A DNA stretch of 58,482 nucleotides from an uncultured Clostridia bacterium (GCA_944384905.1 CALWVE010000007.1:1-58482); one strand, 5' to 3'. Numbered from the stretch's first letter, positions 39,674-49,768 are shown. Notes: generated from the sequence alone by a model not told the origin. A program made the numbers and translations.

Positions 39674-42439
39674 ATGAGTGGTTTTGCACAGCCAATACGG
39701 AAAAGGCTGAAGAGCAAGCCTGTTCTTCTGTTGCTTTCCTTTTTATTTGTGTTGGCGCTTTCTCTGCCGCTTTCCTTTGCTAAGGCAGATTCTACAGCCG
39801 TGACCACGGATTATTTGAATCTGCGCACCGGTCCCGGTTTGAATTATTCGATTATTCTCACCATTCCGAAGGGACAATCCATTACGGTATATGATACATC
39901 TAATGCCGATTGGTATCGTGTGCGTACGTCCAGCGGGAAAACCGGCTATGTCAGCTCGGATTATGTGAATATCGTTTCCGGGCAGGAAGTGTATGGTACG
40001 GCTAAAACAACTGATTACTTGAATCTGCGTACCGGTCCCGGTACGGGTTATGATATCCGCTTTACTGTTGATCCCGGACAGACCGTGACGCTTCTGAGCA
40101 AAAACCAGGGCGGCTGGTATAAAGTACGTACTTCCGGCGGAAGCACGGGCTATATGAGCGCGGAATATCTGAATGTTACATCGACTTCCAAGCCGACGGC
40201 TAAGCCCACGGCAACGCCGAAACCGACTACCTCTCCGTCACAGAAAATCGGAACGGCTGTAACTACCGATAACCTGCGCCTGCGTACCGGCGCCGGAACG
40301 AATTATACGGTTCTGGATGTTATGGCCAAAGGTACGAAGGTGGACGTGCTGAGTATTTCGAATCCGGAATGGTATCAGGTTCGTACCTCTTCCGGTCAGA
40401 AGGGTTATGCATCTTCCGAATATCTGAAACTTTCGCTTTCTTCCAAGGCCGAAAAAGCGGTTTCAACCGGTTCTGACGTTTGCATCCGTACCGGCCCCGG
40501 GACAAGCTATTCCGTAATTACCACGGTAGCGAAGGGGGTAAGCCTGTCGGTTTACGACCGCTCGAATAAGAACTGGTATTATGTTACGACAACTTCCGGT
40601 ATTTCCGGATATATGAGTTCGCAGTATATCCGGTTGGTTAATACGGCAACGCCGACACCGAAGCCGACCGCGACGCCGACTCCTAAGCCTACGGCAATCC
40701 CGAAGCCGACTGCCACGCCGACTCCCAAGCCCACGGCAACGCCGAAACCGACTGCGACTCCGACTCCTAAACCGACAGCAACGTCGAAACCGACTGCGAC
40801 TCCGACTCCTAAACCCACAGCAACACCCACGCCGACGCCTACATATAAGTATGCACAGACCACAACGGGCGTGAACTTCCGTGAAGGTCCTTCTATGGAG
40901 GCCGAAATTTACCGTACGCTTCCTACGGGAACGTTGGTAACGGTTTTGGATACATCCAATCCTGAATGGACGAAAGTCAGCGAATCCGGCACAACAGGCT
41001 ATCTGTATACCGAGTATCTCCTGTTCCTGGATGAGAGCGATCTTCCGTCCGGCGGAGAGATTGAACTTTCCACGACCAGTGTTTCCGTTCCGAAATACAA
41101 ATCGGTTTATGTGAAAGCAGATACGTCCTCTAAGCTGGCGTGGACAAGCAGCAACGCTTCGGTTGCAACGGTAGAAGATGGTTTTGTCCGTGCAGTTGGC
41201 AAGGGAACAGCTACCATCACTTGCACAGACTCTTTGGGCAACAAGGCAACCTGCAAGGTGACTGTAACAGATGCTGAACCGATCCGCTTTGCTTACAGTG
41301 ATCCTAATATTATTTCCGCCGGCAAAGAATTCAATCTGACGGCAATCACCGATTCCGAAAAAACTTCCGTTCGTTTTAAGTTGACGGTTAACGGAAAGAC
41401 GCAGACTTATACAACCGATGATTACACGACCGAGACGTCCGATGCCGGAACGGTGCGTATTTTCCAGGCACCTGTTACGCTGGATGAAGCCGGTTACTAC
41501 GATGTAAAGGCTTATTCTTCTTCCGGCGGCAGCTACAGCTCGTCGGCCTATTCGTTTGATATTCGTGTGGTATCTACAACGGATGAAACGAGTACGTCTC
41601 GTGAGTCCCGTCGCTTGAGTGATGAAATGCTGGATGTGCTGGCTCAGTTTGAAGGCTTCCTGCCCAGCGTTTACTATGATACCTTGGCCTATAATGTGCC
41701 GACCATCGGCTATGGTTATGTAATTACGCCCAACACGCAGTTCTACAATGATCTGACAGAATCCGAAGGTAAGGCTATGCTGATCCAGACGGTAAACGGC
41801 AGCTTTGCTTCTGCGCTGAATCAGTTCATCGATGAAAACGATGTAGCGATGAGTCAAAGCCAGTTTGACGGCTTGCTCAGCCTGAGCTATAACATCGGAA
41901 CCGGCAACTGGTACAGAAGCGACTTTGACCTCAAGAAGATTCTGCTGAACTCCGTTGTTCTTCCGGAAGATTATTTTGACGGCGGAAAAACGTATGGCGG
42001 AACGGTTACTTATTCCGAAGGCACCGAACTGATGTCGGATCACAGCACAACGTCTTCCGTGCTTCGTTCGGATATCGGCCTGGGAACAGAGGTGACTGTG
42101 CTTGATTACTGGTACGACAGTGAAAAGAAGAGCGGCTGGTATAAGGTCAACTTGAATGGCAAGAAGGGCTGGATGCACAGCGGTTTCATTGCGCTGGATA
42201 CGGCGTCTTCCTTCGAGATTGATCTGGCTGAATCTGATTCGTTTGCAATCGGCAGCGAAATGCTGATGTGGCATTCTGCCGGCGGTGAATGCCTGCCGGG
42301 TCTGCTGTATCGTCGACTTGCAGAAGCTAAGGTTATTACCTTTGCCAATTACGATGAGGCCTATCATAGCAGCTCCAACTATACACACAATACATATGGA
42401 TTTAAATATCCGTCCTGTATGACACAGTATGAAGAATAA
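39674..42439 (+). CDS. Secreted multi-SH3 / Ig-like / GH24 lysozyme-type cell-wall hydrolase
   Basis: A 921-aa secreted protein. Signal peptide at about residues 1-37. Four bacterial SH3 domains (about 42-100, 108-165, 192-250, 258-320), each with LRTGPG or IRTGPG and a WY[RKQY]V core. A [12 protein letters not shown] low-complexity linker (about 325-390), a fifth SH3 (about 392-450), a Big_2-like Ig domain (about 460-535), a beta-rich segment, then a GH24 phage-type lysozyme domain (about 645-770). Its Glu660 (QFEGF), the YYDT Asp and PTIGYGY match the T4 lysozyme E-D-T triad. A sixth SH3 (about 780-850) and an unassigned C-terminus end it. It likely cuts peptidoglycan in growth, germination or competition. 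The ribokinase gene overlaps its end. Confidence 0.88.
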   Translation: MSGFAQPIRKRLKSKPVLLLLSFLFVLALSLPLSFAKADSTAVTTDYLNLRTGPGLNYSIILTIPKGQSITVYDTSNADWYRVRTSSGKTGYVSSDYVNIVSGQEVYGTAKTTDYLNLRTGPGTGYDIRFTVDPGQTVTLLSKNQGGWYKVRTSGGSTGYMSAEYLNVTSTSKPTAKPTATPKPTTSPSQKIGTAVTTDNLRLRTGAGTNYTVLDVMAKGTKVDVLSISNPEWYQVRTSSGQKGYASSEYLKLSLSSKAEKAVSTGSDVCIRTGPGTSYSVITTVAKGVSLSVYDRSNKNWYYVTTTSGISGYMSSQYIRLVNTATPTPKPTATPTPKPTAIPKPTATPTPKPTATPKPTATPTPKPTATSKPTATPTPKPTATPTPTPTYKYAQTTTGVNFREGPSMEAEIYRTLPTGTLVTVLDTSNPEWTKVSESGTTGYLYTEYLLFLDESDLPSGGEIELSTTSVSVPKYKSVYVKADTSSKLAWTSSNASVATVEDGFVRAVGKGTATITCTDSLGNKATCKVTVTDAEPIRFAYSDPNIISAGKEFNLTAITDSEKTSVRFKLTVNGKTQTYTTDDYTTETSDAGTVRIFQAPVTLDEAGYYDVKAYSSSGGSYSSSAYSFDIRVVSTTDETSTSRESRRLSDEMLDVLAQFEGFLPSVYYDTLAYNVPTIGYGYVITPNTQFYNDLTESEGKAMLIQTVNGSFASALNQFIDENDVAMSQSQFDGLLSLSYNIGTGNWYRSDFDLKKILLNSVVLPEDYFDGGKTYGGTVTYSEGTELMSDHSTTSSVLRSDIGLGTEVTVLDYWYDSEKKSGWYKVNLNGKKGWMHSGFIALDTASSFEIDLAESDSFAIGSEMLMWHSAGGECLPGLLYRRLAEAKVITFANYDEAYHSSSNYTHNTYGFKYPSCMTQYEE

Positions 42440-43340
42440 TATGATTTCCATTTTGAATTTTGGATCTCTGAATATCGATCATGTTTATCATGTAGCTTCC
42501 TTTGTTCGCCCGGGAGAAACGGTCTCGTCTTTGCGCTATGACCGTATCCCCGGCGGAAAGGGACTGAATCAATCCGTTACCCTGGCTCGTGCCGGGGCTA
42601 ACGTTTTCCATGCCGGAAAGGTGGGGAGCGACGGAAAGTTTCTGGTTGAGCTTCTTCGCCGTGACGGCGTGAATACGGATTGGGTTGCCGAAAACGGTTC
42701 TGTAACGGGACATGCCTGTATCCAGGTGGATGAAAACGGACAGAACTGCATCGTCCTTCACGGCGGCGCTAATCGGGAGATCACCGTTGACGAAGTCCAT
42801 CAGGTTTTGGATGCGTTCCACGCCGGAGACTGGCTGGTGCTTCAAAACGAAATTTCCTGCCTGCCCGAGATCGTGCAGGCTGCGGCGGAACGCGAATTGG
42901 TGATTGTTTTAAATCCGTCACCGATTACGCCGGATCTGCTTAAGATGGATCTGTCGCCGGTTTCCTATCTGCTTTTGAATGAGACGGAAGGGAAGGACCT
43001 TACCGGTGAAACACAGCCGCAAAAAATTACGGCCGCGCTGCTGGGCCGGTATCCTAATCTGAAAATCGTTCTGACACTGGGCGGCGATGGCGCTTTGTAT
43101 GCCGATGCAGCGAGTTCCGTGTCGGTACCTGCCTGTTCTGTTCAGGCTGTGGATACCACGGCCGCCGGAGATACGTTTACCGGATATTTCATCGCGGCGG
43201 TAAGCGCCGGAGAGCCGGTTCGTGAAGCGCTTATCCGTGCTTCTCAGGCTGCGGCTATCGCGGTTTCTCGTCCCGGAGCCTCGATTTCCATCCCGAATAA
43301 GCAGGAATTGGACGATTTTCGACAGGTTTTTGCTGAATAA
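42429..43340 (+). CDS. PfkB-family carbohydrate kinase (ribokinase-like)
   Basis: A 303-aa sugar kinase. [12 protein letters not shown] opens the fold, [16 protein letters not shown] is the PfkB signature 1, and the anion hole and catalytic base are in [13 protein letters not shown] (about residue 240). RPGASISIP near the end is ribokinase-like, so D-ribose is the most probable substrate. The start overlaps the lysozyme stop by 11 nt. A second in-frame ATG at 42441, directly after that stop, is equally plausible, with GAAGAA as a weak site; coupling to the lysozyme gene is suggested. No ribose transporter is nearby. Confidence 0.83.
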   Translation: MKNNMISILNFGSLNIDHVYHVASFVRPGETVSSLRYDRIPGGKGLNQSVTLARAGANVFHAGKVGSDGKFLVELLRRDGVNTDWVAENGSVTGHACIQVDENGQNCIVLHGGANREITVDEVHQVLDAFHAGDWLVLQNEISCLPEIVQAAAERELVIVLNPSPITPDLLKMDLSPVSYLLLNETEGKDLTGETQPQKITAALLGRYPNLKIVLTLGGDGALYADAASSVSVPACSVQAVDTTAAGDTFTGYFIAAVSAGEPVREALIRASQAAAIAVSRPGASISIPNKQELDDFRQVFAE

Positions 43341-43372
43341 AATGAGGATTTACGAAATTTTAGAAGAAGCCC

Positions 43373-43401
43373 TTGACTTTTGAATTCTCCTTTTGTATAA
43401 T
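43373..43401 (+). promoter_or_regulatory. Strong sigma-A promoter for rpsU
   Basis: TTGACT, a 17-bp spacer and perfect TATAAT, about 57 bp before the rpsU start. Confidence 0.8.
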
Positions 43402-43458
43402 ATTAGTGTTATTTTTATGAGTTTTGCCCATGCTGGTTTGTGGATGGGAGGGAAATAA

Positions 43459-43635
43459 ATGGCTGAAATCAGAATCAAAGACAATGAGTCGCTGGACAGC
43501 GCTCTGCGCCGCTTTAAGAAACAGTGCGCAAGAGCTGGCGTCATTGCCGAAGTTCGTAAAAGAGAAGCTTACGAAAAGCCTTCTGTAAAGCGGAAGAAGA
43601 AGTCGGAAGCTGCTCGCAAGCGCAAGTACAAGTAA
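43459..43635 (+). CDS. rpsU: 30S ribosomal protein S21
   Basis: A 58-aa basic ribosomal protein beginning [20 protein letters not shown] (20 residues shown), followed by [25 protein letters not shown] in the family pattern and a Lys/Arg-rich tail. It binds near the anti-Shine-Dalgarno end of 16S rRNA and aids initiation. GGGAGGG lies 8 nt upstream of the ATG. A strong promoter precedes it and a strong terminator follows, as expected for a ribosomal protein gene. Confidence 0.95.
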   Translation: MAEIRIKDNESLDSALRRFKKQCARAGVIAEVRKREAYEKPSVKRKKKSEAARKRKYK

Positions 43636-43651
43636 TTCATATGTACACAAG

Positions 43652-43680
43652 AAAAAGCGGGCTTTTTGCCCGCTTTTTTA
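43652..43680 (+). terminator. Terminator after rpsU
   Basis: AAAAAGCGGGC pairs with GCCCGCTTTTTT over a short T-rich loop. Confidence 0.88.
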
Positions 43681-43712
43681 GTCTGAAAATTTGGTTTGAA
43701 AAGGAAGAAGCT

Positions 43713-44201
43713 ATGCCGTTTTTCATGCCGACCGCCGGGATCAACCACGTTGTGGAGATTTCTCCCGCTTTTTTAAAGCAGTGGGGGATTCAGGGGGTTT
43801 TGCTGGATGTGGATAACACACTGACCCGCCATGGAGATCCGACACCCTATCCGGGAACACAGGCGTGGGTATCGTCTTTGCAAGAAGCCGGCCTGCGCGT
43901 GGTGATTGTTTCTAACAATACACACGAGCGTGTGGCGCCGTTTGCCGAAAAATACGGGCTGCCGTTTTGCTCGATGGCGCTCAAACCGCTTCCCTGGGGA
44001 TATCGGCGCGCAGCCAAACAGCTGGGTGTTTCCCCTAAAAAGTGTGTGGTAATCGGCGATCAGATTTTTACGGATATTATCGGCGCGAATCTTTTGGGGA
44101 TGAAATCCATTTTGCTGAGCCCGATTGAAGAAGAGAAATCTTTTTCTTTTCGAGTTCGCCGCCGGTTAGAGCGTCCTTTTCGAAAAAAGCTCAGTTTGTA
44201 A
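43713..44201 (+). CDS. YqeG family HAD IIIA-type phosphatase
   Basis: A 162-aa haloacid-dehalogenase-fold protein. The nucleophile motif is LLDVDNTLTRHGD (DVDNT, about residues 34-38). Motif II is VIVSNN, motif III the KPLPWG Lys, and motif IV is VIGDQIFTDIIGAN. The family (PGP/GEP4-like in eukaryotes) dephosphorylates phosphatidylglycerophosphate or related compounds; the bacterial role is not settled. The frame is open back to 43641 through the rpsU terminator, but ATG 43713 has AAGGAAG upstream. It is close to the M24 peptidase gene (18 bp) and efp, a conserved Clostridia neighbourhood. Confidence 0.88.
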   Translation: MPFFMPTAGINHVVEISPAFLKQWGIQGVLLDVDNTLTRHGDPTPYPGTQAWVSSLQEAGLRVVIVSNNTHERVAPFAEKYGLPFCSMALKPLPWGYRRAAKQLGVSPKKCVVIGDQIFTDIIGANLLGMKSILLSPIEEEKSFSFRVRRRLERPFRKKLSL

Positions 44202-44219
44202 AGAAAGAAGGAGTTCGGT

Positions 44220-45296
44220 ATGACACATGTAGAACGTTTGGCGCAGAAACTGCTCAAAGGCGATTCTTCCTGTGCAGCGCTTGTTTTCTCTGAGCGCAAC
44301 CGCCGCTATCTTTCCGGTTTTCCGGCTACAGACGGCGCCTTGCTGGTAACGACGGAAGGTTCCTATCTGCTGATGGATTTCCGTTATGCCGAGGCGGCTT
44401 CTTATGCCGTAAAAGACTGCCAGGTAGTTGAGTTTGCCAATCTGTATCAGAAGCTCGAAGAGCTTTTGAAGAAGCACGGCGTGTGCCGCGTTTATCTGGA
44501 AACGCAGATGCTTTCCGTTGCACAGGCGCAGCTGTTCGGTGAGAAATTCCGCGCTTTCGGTGTGGAAATTGATCTGAGCCCGGCGCTGGATGACGCGCTG
44601 ATGGCGCTTCGTATTATTAAAACGCCCGAGGAAATCCAGAAAATCAAGGATGCTCAGGCGATCACGGAAGCGGCTTTTGACCATATCCTGCCTTTTATCA
44701 AAGAAGGCGTAACAGAAAAAGAGCTTTCGCTTGAAATTGAGTTCTTTATGCGCAGCCATGGCGCCGAAAATGTAGCCTTTGACCTGATTGTGGTAACCGG
44801 TAAAAACGGTTCGCTCTGTCATGGCGTACCGGGCGATACCCGTGTACAGAAAGGCGATTTCATCACGATGGATACCGGCGCTTTGCTGGATGGCTACCAT
44901 TCCGATATGACGCGTACCGTTGCGTTGGGACAGGTTTCTGCCGAGCAGAAGAAAGTCTACGACACGGTGTTGCAGGCGCAGCTGGCCGCTATCGATGCGG
45001 TTCGTGCAGGCGTGCCGTGCTGGACGATCGATAAAGTGGCTCGCGATATTATCGAAAAAGATTATCCCGGTCGCTTTGGACACAGCCTGGGTCATGGCGT
45101 GGGTGTTGAAATCCACGAATGGCCGCGGTTTGCCAAGGGCAGCGAAACGATTACCGAACCCGGCATGGTGGTTACGGTTGAACCCGGTATTTATCTGGCC
45201 GGCCAGTTCGGTGTTCGCATCGAAGATATGGTGGTTGTAACCGAAAATGGTTGCGAAAATCTTACTTCTTGCAAAAAGGATTTAATCATCCTTTAA
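44220..45296 (+). CDS. M24 family Xaa-Pro peptidase
   Basis: A 358-aa cytosolic metallopeptidase that cleaves X-Pro bonds. The N-terminal creatinase-like domain spans about 1-125. The pita-bread domain follows with all five metal ligands: Asp in [13 protein letters not shown], the second Asp in SDMTRT, His in GHSLGHGVG, Glu in TVEPGIY, and the last Glu in VRIEDMVV. At 358 aa it is like Bacillus YqhT/PapA. AAGGAG precedes the ATG. It is directly upstream of efp, its usual neighbour, though efp has its own promoter. Proline-peptide turnover beside EF-P is a familiar association. Confidence 0.92.
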   Translation: MTHVERLAQKLLKGDSSCAALVFSERNRRYLSGFPATDGALLVTTEGSYLLMDFRYAEAASYAVKDCQVVEFANLYQKLEELLKKHGVCRVYLETQMLSVAQAQLFGEKFRAFGVEIDLSPALDDALMALRIIKTPEEIQKIKDAQAITEAAFDHILPFIKEGVTEKELSLEIEFFMRSHGAENVAFDLIVVTGKNGSLCHGVPGDTRVQKGDFITMDTGALLDGYHSDMTRTVALGQVSAEQKKVYDTVLQAQLAAIDAVRAGVPCWTIDKVARDIIEKDYPGRFGHSLGHGVGVEIHEWPRFAKGSETITEPGMVVTVEPGIYLAGQFGVRIEDMVVVTENGCENLTSCKKDLIIL

Positions 45297-45303
45297 GAAT
45301 CTC

Positions 45304-45332
45304 TTGCAATATACGGAAAAATAGGGTAAAAT
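45304..45332 (+). promoter_or_regulatory. Sigma-A-type promoter for efp
   Basis: TTGCAA, a 17-bp spacer and TAAAAT in the gap after the M24 peptidase gene. Confidence 0.65.
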
Positions 45333-45362
45333 ATTCTTACAAATGATTTGGAGGTCGAACGA

Positions 45363-45920
45363 ATGATTACTGCTGGTGATTTCAGAAACGGCGTTACCTT
45401 TGAAATGGATGGCAATGTCGTCTCCATCATCGAATTTCAGCACGTTAAACCGGGTAAGGGCGCTGCTTTTGTCCGTACCAAAATCCGCAACGTGATTACG
45501 GGTTCTGTGGTGGAAAAAACTTTCAGCCCCACCGATAAATTCCCCACGGCTTTTATCGAAAGAAGAGACATGCAGTATCTGTACAACGATGGCGATCTGT
45601 ATTACTTTATGGATATGGAAACCTTCGAACAGATGCCGATCAGCCCCGACGTGCTGGGTAATGGCTTTAAATTCGTAAAAGAAAACATGGAATGCAAAGT
45701 GCTCTCTTACAAGGGCAAGGTTTTTGGTATCGAGCCCCCGAACTTCGTGGAACTCGAAGTAACCCAGACCGAACCCGGCGTAAAGGGCGATACGGCTACC
45801 AACGTAACCAAGCCTGCTGTGCTGGAAACCGGCGCCGAGATCAAAGTCCCGCTGTTCATCAACGAGGGCGAAATGATCCGCGTAGATACCCGCACTGGCG
45901 AGTATATGGAACGCGCTTAA
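45363..45920 (+). CDS. efp: Elongation factor P
   Basis: A 185-aa three-domain, tRNA-shaped factor that rescues ribosomes stalled on polyproline. The modification loop reads [13 protein letters not shown], with the Lys at about residue 32 at the tip. [21 protein letters not shown] and the C-terminal [23 protein letters not shown] are conserved (given as VDTRTGEY). GGAGGTC lies upstream of ATG 45363, so the earlier in-frame ATG at 45348, which overlaps that site, is rejected. Confidence 0.97.
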   Translation: MITAGDFRNGVTFEMDGNVVSIIEFQHVKPGKGAAFVRTKIRNVITGSVVEKTFSPTDKFPTAFIERRDMQYLYNDGDLYYFMDMETFEQMPISPDVLGNGFKFVKENMECKVLSYKGKVFGIEPPNFVELEVTQTEPGVKGDTATNVTKPAVLETGAEIKVPLFINEGEMIRVDTRTGEYMERA

Positions 45921-45959
45921 TCTGCGTAAATTGACAGTTTTGACAGGGAGGTATGCAGC

Positions 45960-46388
45960 ATGACAAACACGGAACGCGCCGCTTATATCCGCGGCCTGAT
46001 GAACGGTTTGGAACTGAATCCCGAAGATAAAACCACCAAGGTCCTCAACGCAATGATGGATCTGCTGGATGAAATGGCGCTCTCTCTTTCGGAAGTAGAA
46101 ACGACCGTAGATGAGATGGCCGATCAGCTGGATGAGGTGGACGAAGATCTCGGCACGCTCGAAGAAGAATTCTACGGCCTTGATACGGATTACGACGACG
46201 AGGACGAAGATGACGACGACGGGTTTGACGATGATACCGAGTATTATGAAGTAACCTGCCCCACTTGCAACCAGACGGTTTGCATCGATGAGGATATGGC
46301 TGCTGAAGGTTCCATGGATTGCCCGAACTGCGGCGAACACCTGGAATTTGATTTTGATGAAGACGAAGAAGACGGCGAAGAAGCCTAA
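45960..46388 (+). CDS. CD1247-type acidic zinc-ribbon protein
   Basis: A 142-aa, very acidic protein. The N-terminal 65 residues are helical (RAAYIRGLMNGLELNPEDKT, LDEMALSLSEVE) and match the domain first named in Clostridioides CD1247. A polyacidic stretch (about 78-95) and a zinc ribbon CPTCNQTVC / CPNCGEHL follow, then a DEDEEDGEEA tail. Function unknown. It follows efp by 39 bp with GGGAGG before the ATG and is probably in the efp transcript; this order is conserved in Clostridia, hinting at a translation-linked role. Confidence 0.85.
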   Translation: MTNTERAAYIRGLMNGLELNPEDKTTKVLNAMMDLLDEMALSLSEVETTVDEMADQLDEVDEDLGTLEEEFYGLDTDYDDEDEDDDDGFDDDTEYYEVTCPTCNQTVCIDEDMAAEGSMDCPNCGEHLEFDFDEDEEDGEEA

Positions 46389-46412
46389 TCTATTCGTTGA
46401 TTCGATTCTGTA

Positions 46413-46458
46413 AAAAGAGACTGCTGTGTATACCCAAGGTTGCACGGCAGTCTTTTTT
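46413..46458 (+). terminator. Terminator of the efp unit
   Basis: AGACTGC pairs with GCAGTCT around a larger loop with internal pairs, followed by TTTTTT. Confidence 0.7.
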
Positions 46459-46471
46459 GATGATTAGTTTG

Positions 46472-46506
46472 CAAAAAGGAAACCCCGCCCGGTTAACCGG
46501 GCGGGG
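46472..46506 (-). terminator. Terminator of the SASP gene
   Basis: CCCCGCCCGG/CCGGGCGGGG perfect stem with a TTAA loop; on the minus strand it is followed by TTTCCTTTTT. Confidence 0.8.
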
Positions 46507-46520
46507 CAGAGAAGAAGCTT

Positions 46521-46703
46521 TTATTTCATGCTCTCTTCATAGGACTTGATCATATTCTTAACCATCTGGCCGCCGACGGAACCGGCTTCCTTGCTGGTCA
46601 GATCGCCGTTATAACCCTGCTTCAGGTTTACGCCCACTTCGGAAGCGGCCTGCATCTTGAAACGGTTGAGAGCTTCTTTGGCTTCAGGTACTACGTTTTT
46701 CAT
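46521..46703 (-). CDS. Alpha/beta-type small acid-soluble spore protein
   Basis: A 60-aa spore core protein that coats DNA and protects it from UV and hydrolysis. It has EALNRFKMQAASEVGV, the conserved GDLTSKEAGSVGGQMVKNMI core, in which SKEAGSVGG covers the germination-protease site region and Gly-rich helix start, and a short acidic end. Length is normal. GAGGAG precedes the ATG. Single gene under a sigma-G-like promoter and with a strong terminator, as expected for an abundant forespore protein. Confidence 0.95.
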   Translation of the reverse strand: MKNVVPEAKEALNRFKMQAASEVGVNLKQGYNGDLTSKEAGSVGGQMVKNMIKSYEESMK

Positions 46704-46761
46704 GATTCATACTCCTCTTGTTTTGTTTTTGTTTTTTGATTTCGTTTTGCGTTTGCCTTCA

Positions 46762-46790
46762 TAGTATGAGCGGCAGATGGGCGGCTATGA
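46762..46790 (-). promoter_or_regulatory. Sigma-G-like forespore promoter for the SASP gene
   Basis: On the minus strand, TCATA (-35, consensus GHATR with one mismatch), a 17-bp spacer and CATACTA (-10, consensus CATNNTA). It lies about 60 bp before the start. Confidence 0.6.
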
Positions 46791-46808
46791 ATGACAATTT
46801 TTTCAAAT

Positions 46809-47195
46809 TTAGCTTTCGTAGTCCTCAACTAGGGCTTGAAGCTGCGCAGCGGTTTCGGCCCGTATGCCTTGTTTAAGCATGGCGGCGTCCGGCTTGGGCA
46901 GGGAAGAGACTGGGATATCCAGCGTATCGTATAGCTCGCCCGTGTCGGCCCAGAAGATTCCGATCACGCCCTGGTACTCCTGAACAATATAGCCTCTGCT
47001 GTTGGCTGCCGTTTCAATCTCTGAATTTTCGGCAAAAGCAGACGAATTTTGGCTGCTTTCGGCAGAAGTTGATTTGCCTTCCTGCAAGCTGTTATTGAAA
47101 TTCAGGAAAATAGCTGTTATAATAAGGAAGACTGATGCCATACTGAGTACATAAAGGATGCGTCGGTCAAATCGCTTATCCGGTTTTTTTTGCAT
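46809..47195 (-). CDS. BofC C-terminal-like membrane-anchored protein
   Basis: A 128-aa protein with a basic start, one N-terminal membrane helix (about residues 12-32), a Ser/Glu-rich spacer and a C-terminal domain of about 60 residues. The latter reads YIVQEYQGVIGIFWADTGELYDTLDIPV (parts quoted), SSLPKPDAAMLKQGI and LVEDYES, as in the BofC C-terminal domain. In Bacillus, BofC restrains the SpoIVB protease before sigma-K activation; here only the C-terminal module is present, and such proteins are widespread in Clostridia with unclear roles. GAGGTGAT precedes the ATG. The SASP gene lies downstream with its own promoter. Confidence 0.75.
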   Translation of the reverse strand: MQKKPDKRFDRRILYVLSMASVFLIITAIFLNFNNSLQEGKSTSAESSQNSSAFAENSEIETAANSRGYIVQEYQGVIGIFWADTGELYDTLDIPVSSLPKPDAAMLKQGIRAETAAQLQALVEDYES

Positions 47196-47320
47196 GATAA
47201 ATCACCTCTGCTGACAGTGTTCCATGTTTTTGCCAGAATATACCGGTAAGAGGAGATTTTCGGCGGAACCGGTTGTCATGTTGATGTGCGGTTTGCGCAC
47301 GATGATAAGGAGACTTAGCA

Positions 47321-49681
47321 GTGAAAAGAAACATTCATTCGGTCGGGAAAAATACCCGGCAAACCAAGCCTCAGGAAGGAGCAGCGGCGCGTTCCGCTAC
47401 GCAGACTGCCGGGGCGGTTTGGGGGATTTTCTTAAAATTCCTCAAAACATTCATCATCGTTGGCGGTATCAGCGGATTTATCGTTTTGCTTTCCGTTATG
47501 TCGGTTATTCTCAGTTATCGTAACGCTGCCATTCCGGATCTGAACGCCCTTTCGCTGAACTATTCCAGCACGGTTTATGTACCGGATCAAAAGGCCCCGG
47601 ATACGTATAAAGAATACATGACTTTTTACGATACGGAAAACCGGGTGTGGGTAGATTATGCCGATATTCCCCAGGCCATGATTGACGCCATGACGGCGAT
47701 TGAGGACAAGCGTTTCTGGGATCACCACGGCGTAGACTGGTACACGACCTTTGCATCCGTTTACCGCTTGGCTACGGGACAGTCCGGCGGTGGTTCCACC
47801 ATTACACAGCAGCTGATTAAGAATACCACGGGTGAAAACGATGTTAGTATCATTCGTAAGGTAAAAGAAATTTTCAGCGCGCTGAATTTGGAAAAGGAAT
47901 ACTCCAAAGAAGAGATTCTGCAGACCTATCTGAATGTTGTAAACTTCGGTGCGGGCTGCTATGGTGTACAGGCTGCGGCCAATCTATATTATGATAAGGA
48001 TATAGCGGATTGCAGCATTGCAGAATGTGCCGCTATTGCAGGTATTACACAGAACCCCAGCCGCTATAACCCGCTGATTTATCCCGAAAATAACAAGGAA
48101 CGCCAGCAGGTTGTTATCCAGGCTATGTACGACCAGGAAAAGATCACCTACGAAGAATACCAGCAAGCAATGGAAGAATCCGAAAATATGAAGTTTGTTG
48201 GTTATCAGGATGAGGAAGAAGAGGAAGATACCGTATCGGCCGATTCCGTTTGGAACTGGTATATCGAAACCATGTTCGATGATCTTATCAACGACTTGGT
48301 GGAAGAATGCGGTTATTCTAAAGAAAAAGCAAGTGACTTGATCTATCGAGGCGGCCTGAATATCTATTGCTCTATGAATGCGGAAATTCAAGAAGCGGTA
48401 GAGCGTATCATTCTGGAGTACGAACCGGACGACCCGAACATTCAGACAGGTTTCTATTTGCTCGATTATTCGGGACGCTGCATGGCGGTCGTGGGCAGCA
48501 TCGATGAAAAGACCGTAAACCGCGGTTGGAATAATGCTACAGACTCCGCTTTCCAGACCGGTTCTACCATGAAGCCGATCAGCGTATACGCTACGGCCAT
48601 GAGCATGGATCTCATCAATTATTCCACTTTGCTGAAAGACGAACCGCTGGAAGGTTACTTCGGTGACGGTTCTCCCGGCCCGAATAACTGGAGCGGACAG
48701 TTCTTTAAGAACATGACGGTTGCCGAAGCAATTGGTATTTCTCAGAACGCCCCGGCAGCGCAGCTTTGCAACCAGATTTCTCCGCAGGCCTGCTACGATT
48801 TCCTCACGAATAAAGTTGGCTTCTCGCATCTGCAATATGGCGAAGATAATCTGTATATTTCTTCCATGGCACTGGGCGGTACTACCGGTGGTGTTACGGT
48901 TCGTGAAATGGCGGCTTCCTTTGCTATTTTCGGTAACGGCGGCTATTACTATGAGCCGTATACCTACGATTACGTCACCGATTCTGAGGGCAATGTGATT
49001 CTGGATAATCGTCAGAATACGCCTACACAGGCGCTGACCACACAGCAGGCTACCATCATGAATAAGCTGCTGCACGAACCGATTTACGGCGGAACCTATT
49101 CTCAGGTTTCGGGTTATTCTGCAACAGGTGGCTCGCTGAGCTGGCTGGGTATGGATATCTTCGGTAAAACCGGTACGACGGATGATGATACCAACAGCTG
49201 GTTCGTTGGCGGTACGCCGTTTGGCGTAGCGGCCGTATGGACGGGCTATGATACGCTGGAAGAAATGCAGTATACGTCTGACGCGCGCGGAATCTGGAGC
49301 AGTGTGATGACGTATCTGAACGACACGTATGATTTCTCCAGTTCGCAGTATGTATTGGATTCTTCGGTGTATTCCTACACGTTCTGCTTGAAGACTGGTA
49401 AACTGGCGGGCGATCATTGTACGGCAACGCATACGGGCTGGTATGCTTCCAATAATATCCCCGGCGTGTGCACAAAGGAAGATCACGGCGATGAATTCAA
49501 CTCTTCGTCTGAAGTATCGTCGCAGACGTCTTCTCAGACTTCGTCTGGATCTGAAACGACCACATCTTCTGAAGAGCCATCATCTTCTGAAGAGCCGTCT
49601 TCTTCTGAAGAACCATCATCTTCTGAGGAACCGTCGTCTTCTTCTGAAGAAGAATCATCTTCCGAAGAAACAACGGATTAA
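47321..49681 (+). CDS. Class A penicillin-binding protein (transglycosylase/transpeptidase)
   Basis: A 786-aa bifunctional peptidoglycan synthase of the PBP1A type. After a membrane helix (about 35-60), the GT51 domain has AIEDKRFWDHHGVDW with the catalytic Glu, GGSTITQQLIKN and NVVNFGAGCYGV. The transpeptidase has the SxxK Ser in TGSTMKPIS, SQN in GISQNAPAA, and KTGTTDD. The last 60 residues are a Ser/Glu/Pro tail (SSSEEPSSSEEP type) with no membrane segment, an extracellular low-complexity extension. Translation starts at GTG with AAGGAG upstream. Monocistronic. Confidence 0.94.
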   Translation: MKRNIHSVGKNTRQTKPQEGAAARSATQTAGAVWGIFLKFLKTFIIVGGISGFIVLLSVMSVILSYRNAAIPDLNALSLNYSSTVYVPDQKAPDTYKEYMTFYDTENRVWVDYADIPQAMIDAMTAIEDKRFWDHHGVDWYTTFASVYRLATGQSGGGSTITQQLIKNTTGENDVSIIRKVKEIFSALNLEKEYSKEEILQTYLNVVNFGAGCYGVQAAANLYYDKDIADCSIAECAAIAGITQNPSRYNPLIYPENNKERQQVVIQAMYDQEKITYEEYQQAMEESENMKFVGYQDEEEEEDTVSADSVWNWYIETMFDDLINDLVEECGYSKEKASDLIYRGGLNIYCSMNAEIQEAVERIILEYEPDDPNIQTGFYLLDYSGRCMAVVGSIDEKTVNRGWNNATDSAFQTGSTMKPISVYATAMSMDLINYSTLLKDEPLEGYFGDGSPGPNNWSGQFFKNMTVAEAIGISQNAPAAQLCNQISPQACYDFLTNKVGFSHLQYGEDNLYISSMALGGTTGGVTVREMAASFAIFGNGGYYYEPYTYDYVTDSEGNVILDNRQNTPTQALTTQQATIMNKLLHEPIYGGTYSQVSGYSATGGSLSWLGMDIFGKTGTTDDDTNSWFVGGTPFGVAAVWTGYDTLEEMQYTSDARGIWSSVMTYLNDTYDFSSSQYVLDSSVYSYTFCLKTGKLAGDHCTATHTGWYASNNIPGVCTKEDHGDEFNSSSEVSSQTSSQTSSGSETTTSSEEPSSSEEPSSSEEPSSSEEPSSSSEEESSSEETTD

Positions 49682-49717
49682 GCGGGTGCTTTGACGATTT
49701 AACCAAAAAAACGTTCG

Positions 49718-49757
49718 AAAGCTGTCTCTTTTCTGATTGAAGAGAGACAGCTTTTTC
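49718..49757 (+). terminator. Terminator after the PBP gene
   Basis: AAGCTGTCTCTTTT pairs with GAAGAGAGACAGCTT (one bulge), followed by TTTTCT. Confidence 0.82.
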
Positions 49758-49768
49758 TGATTAAACCA

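Noticed and set aside
40650..40850. CRISPR-like periodic repeats
   Set aside because: The periodicity is a coding repeat encoding PTATPKPT in frame within the lysozyme gene; there are no unique spacers.
40463..42451. 662-aa ORF opposite the lysozyme gene
   Set aside because: It consists of low-complexity Arg/Cys/Ser sequence where the PT-rich linker is read backwards. Shadow.
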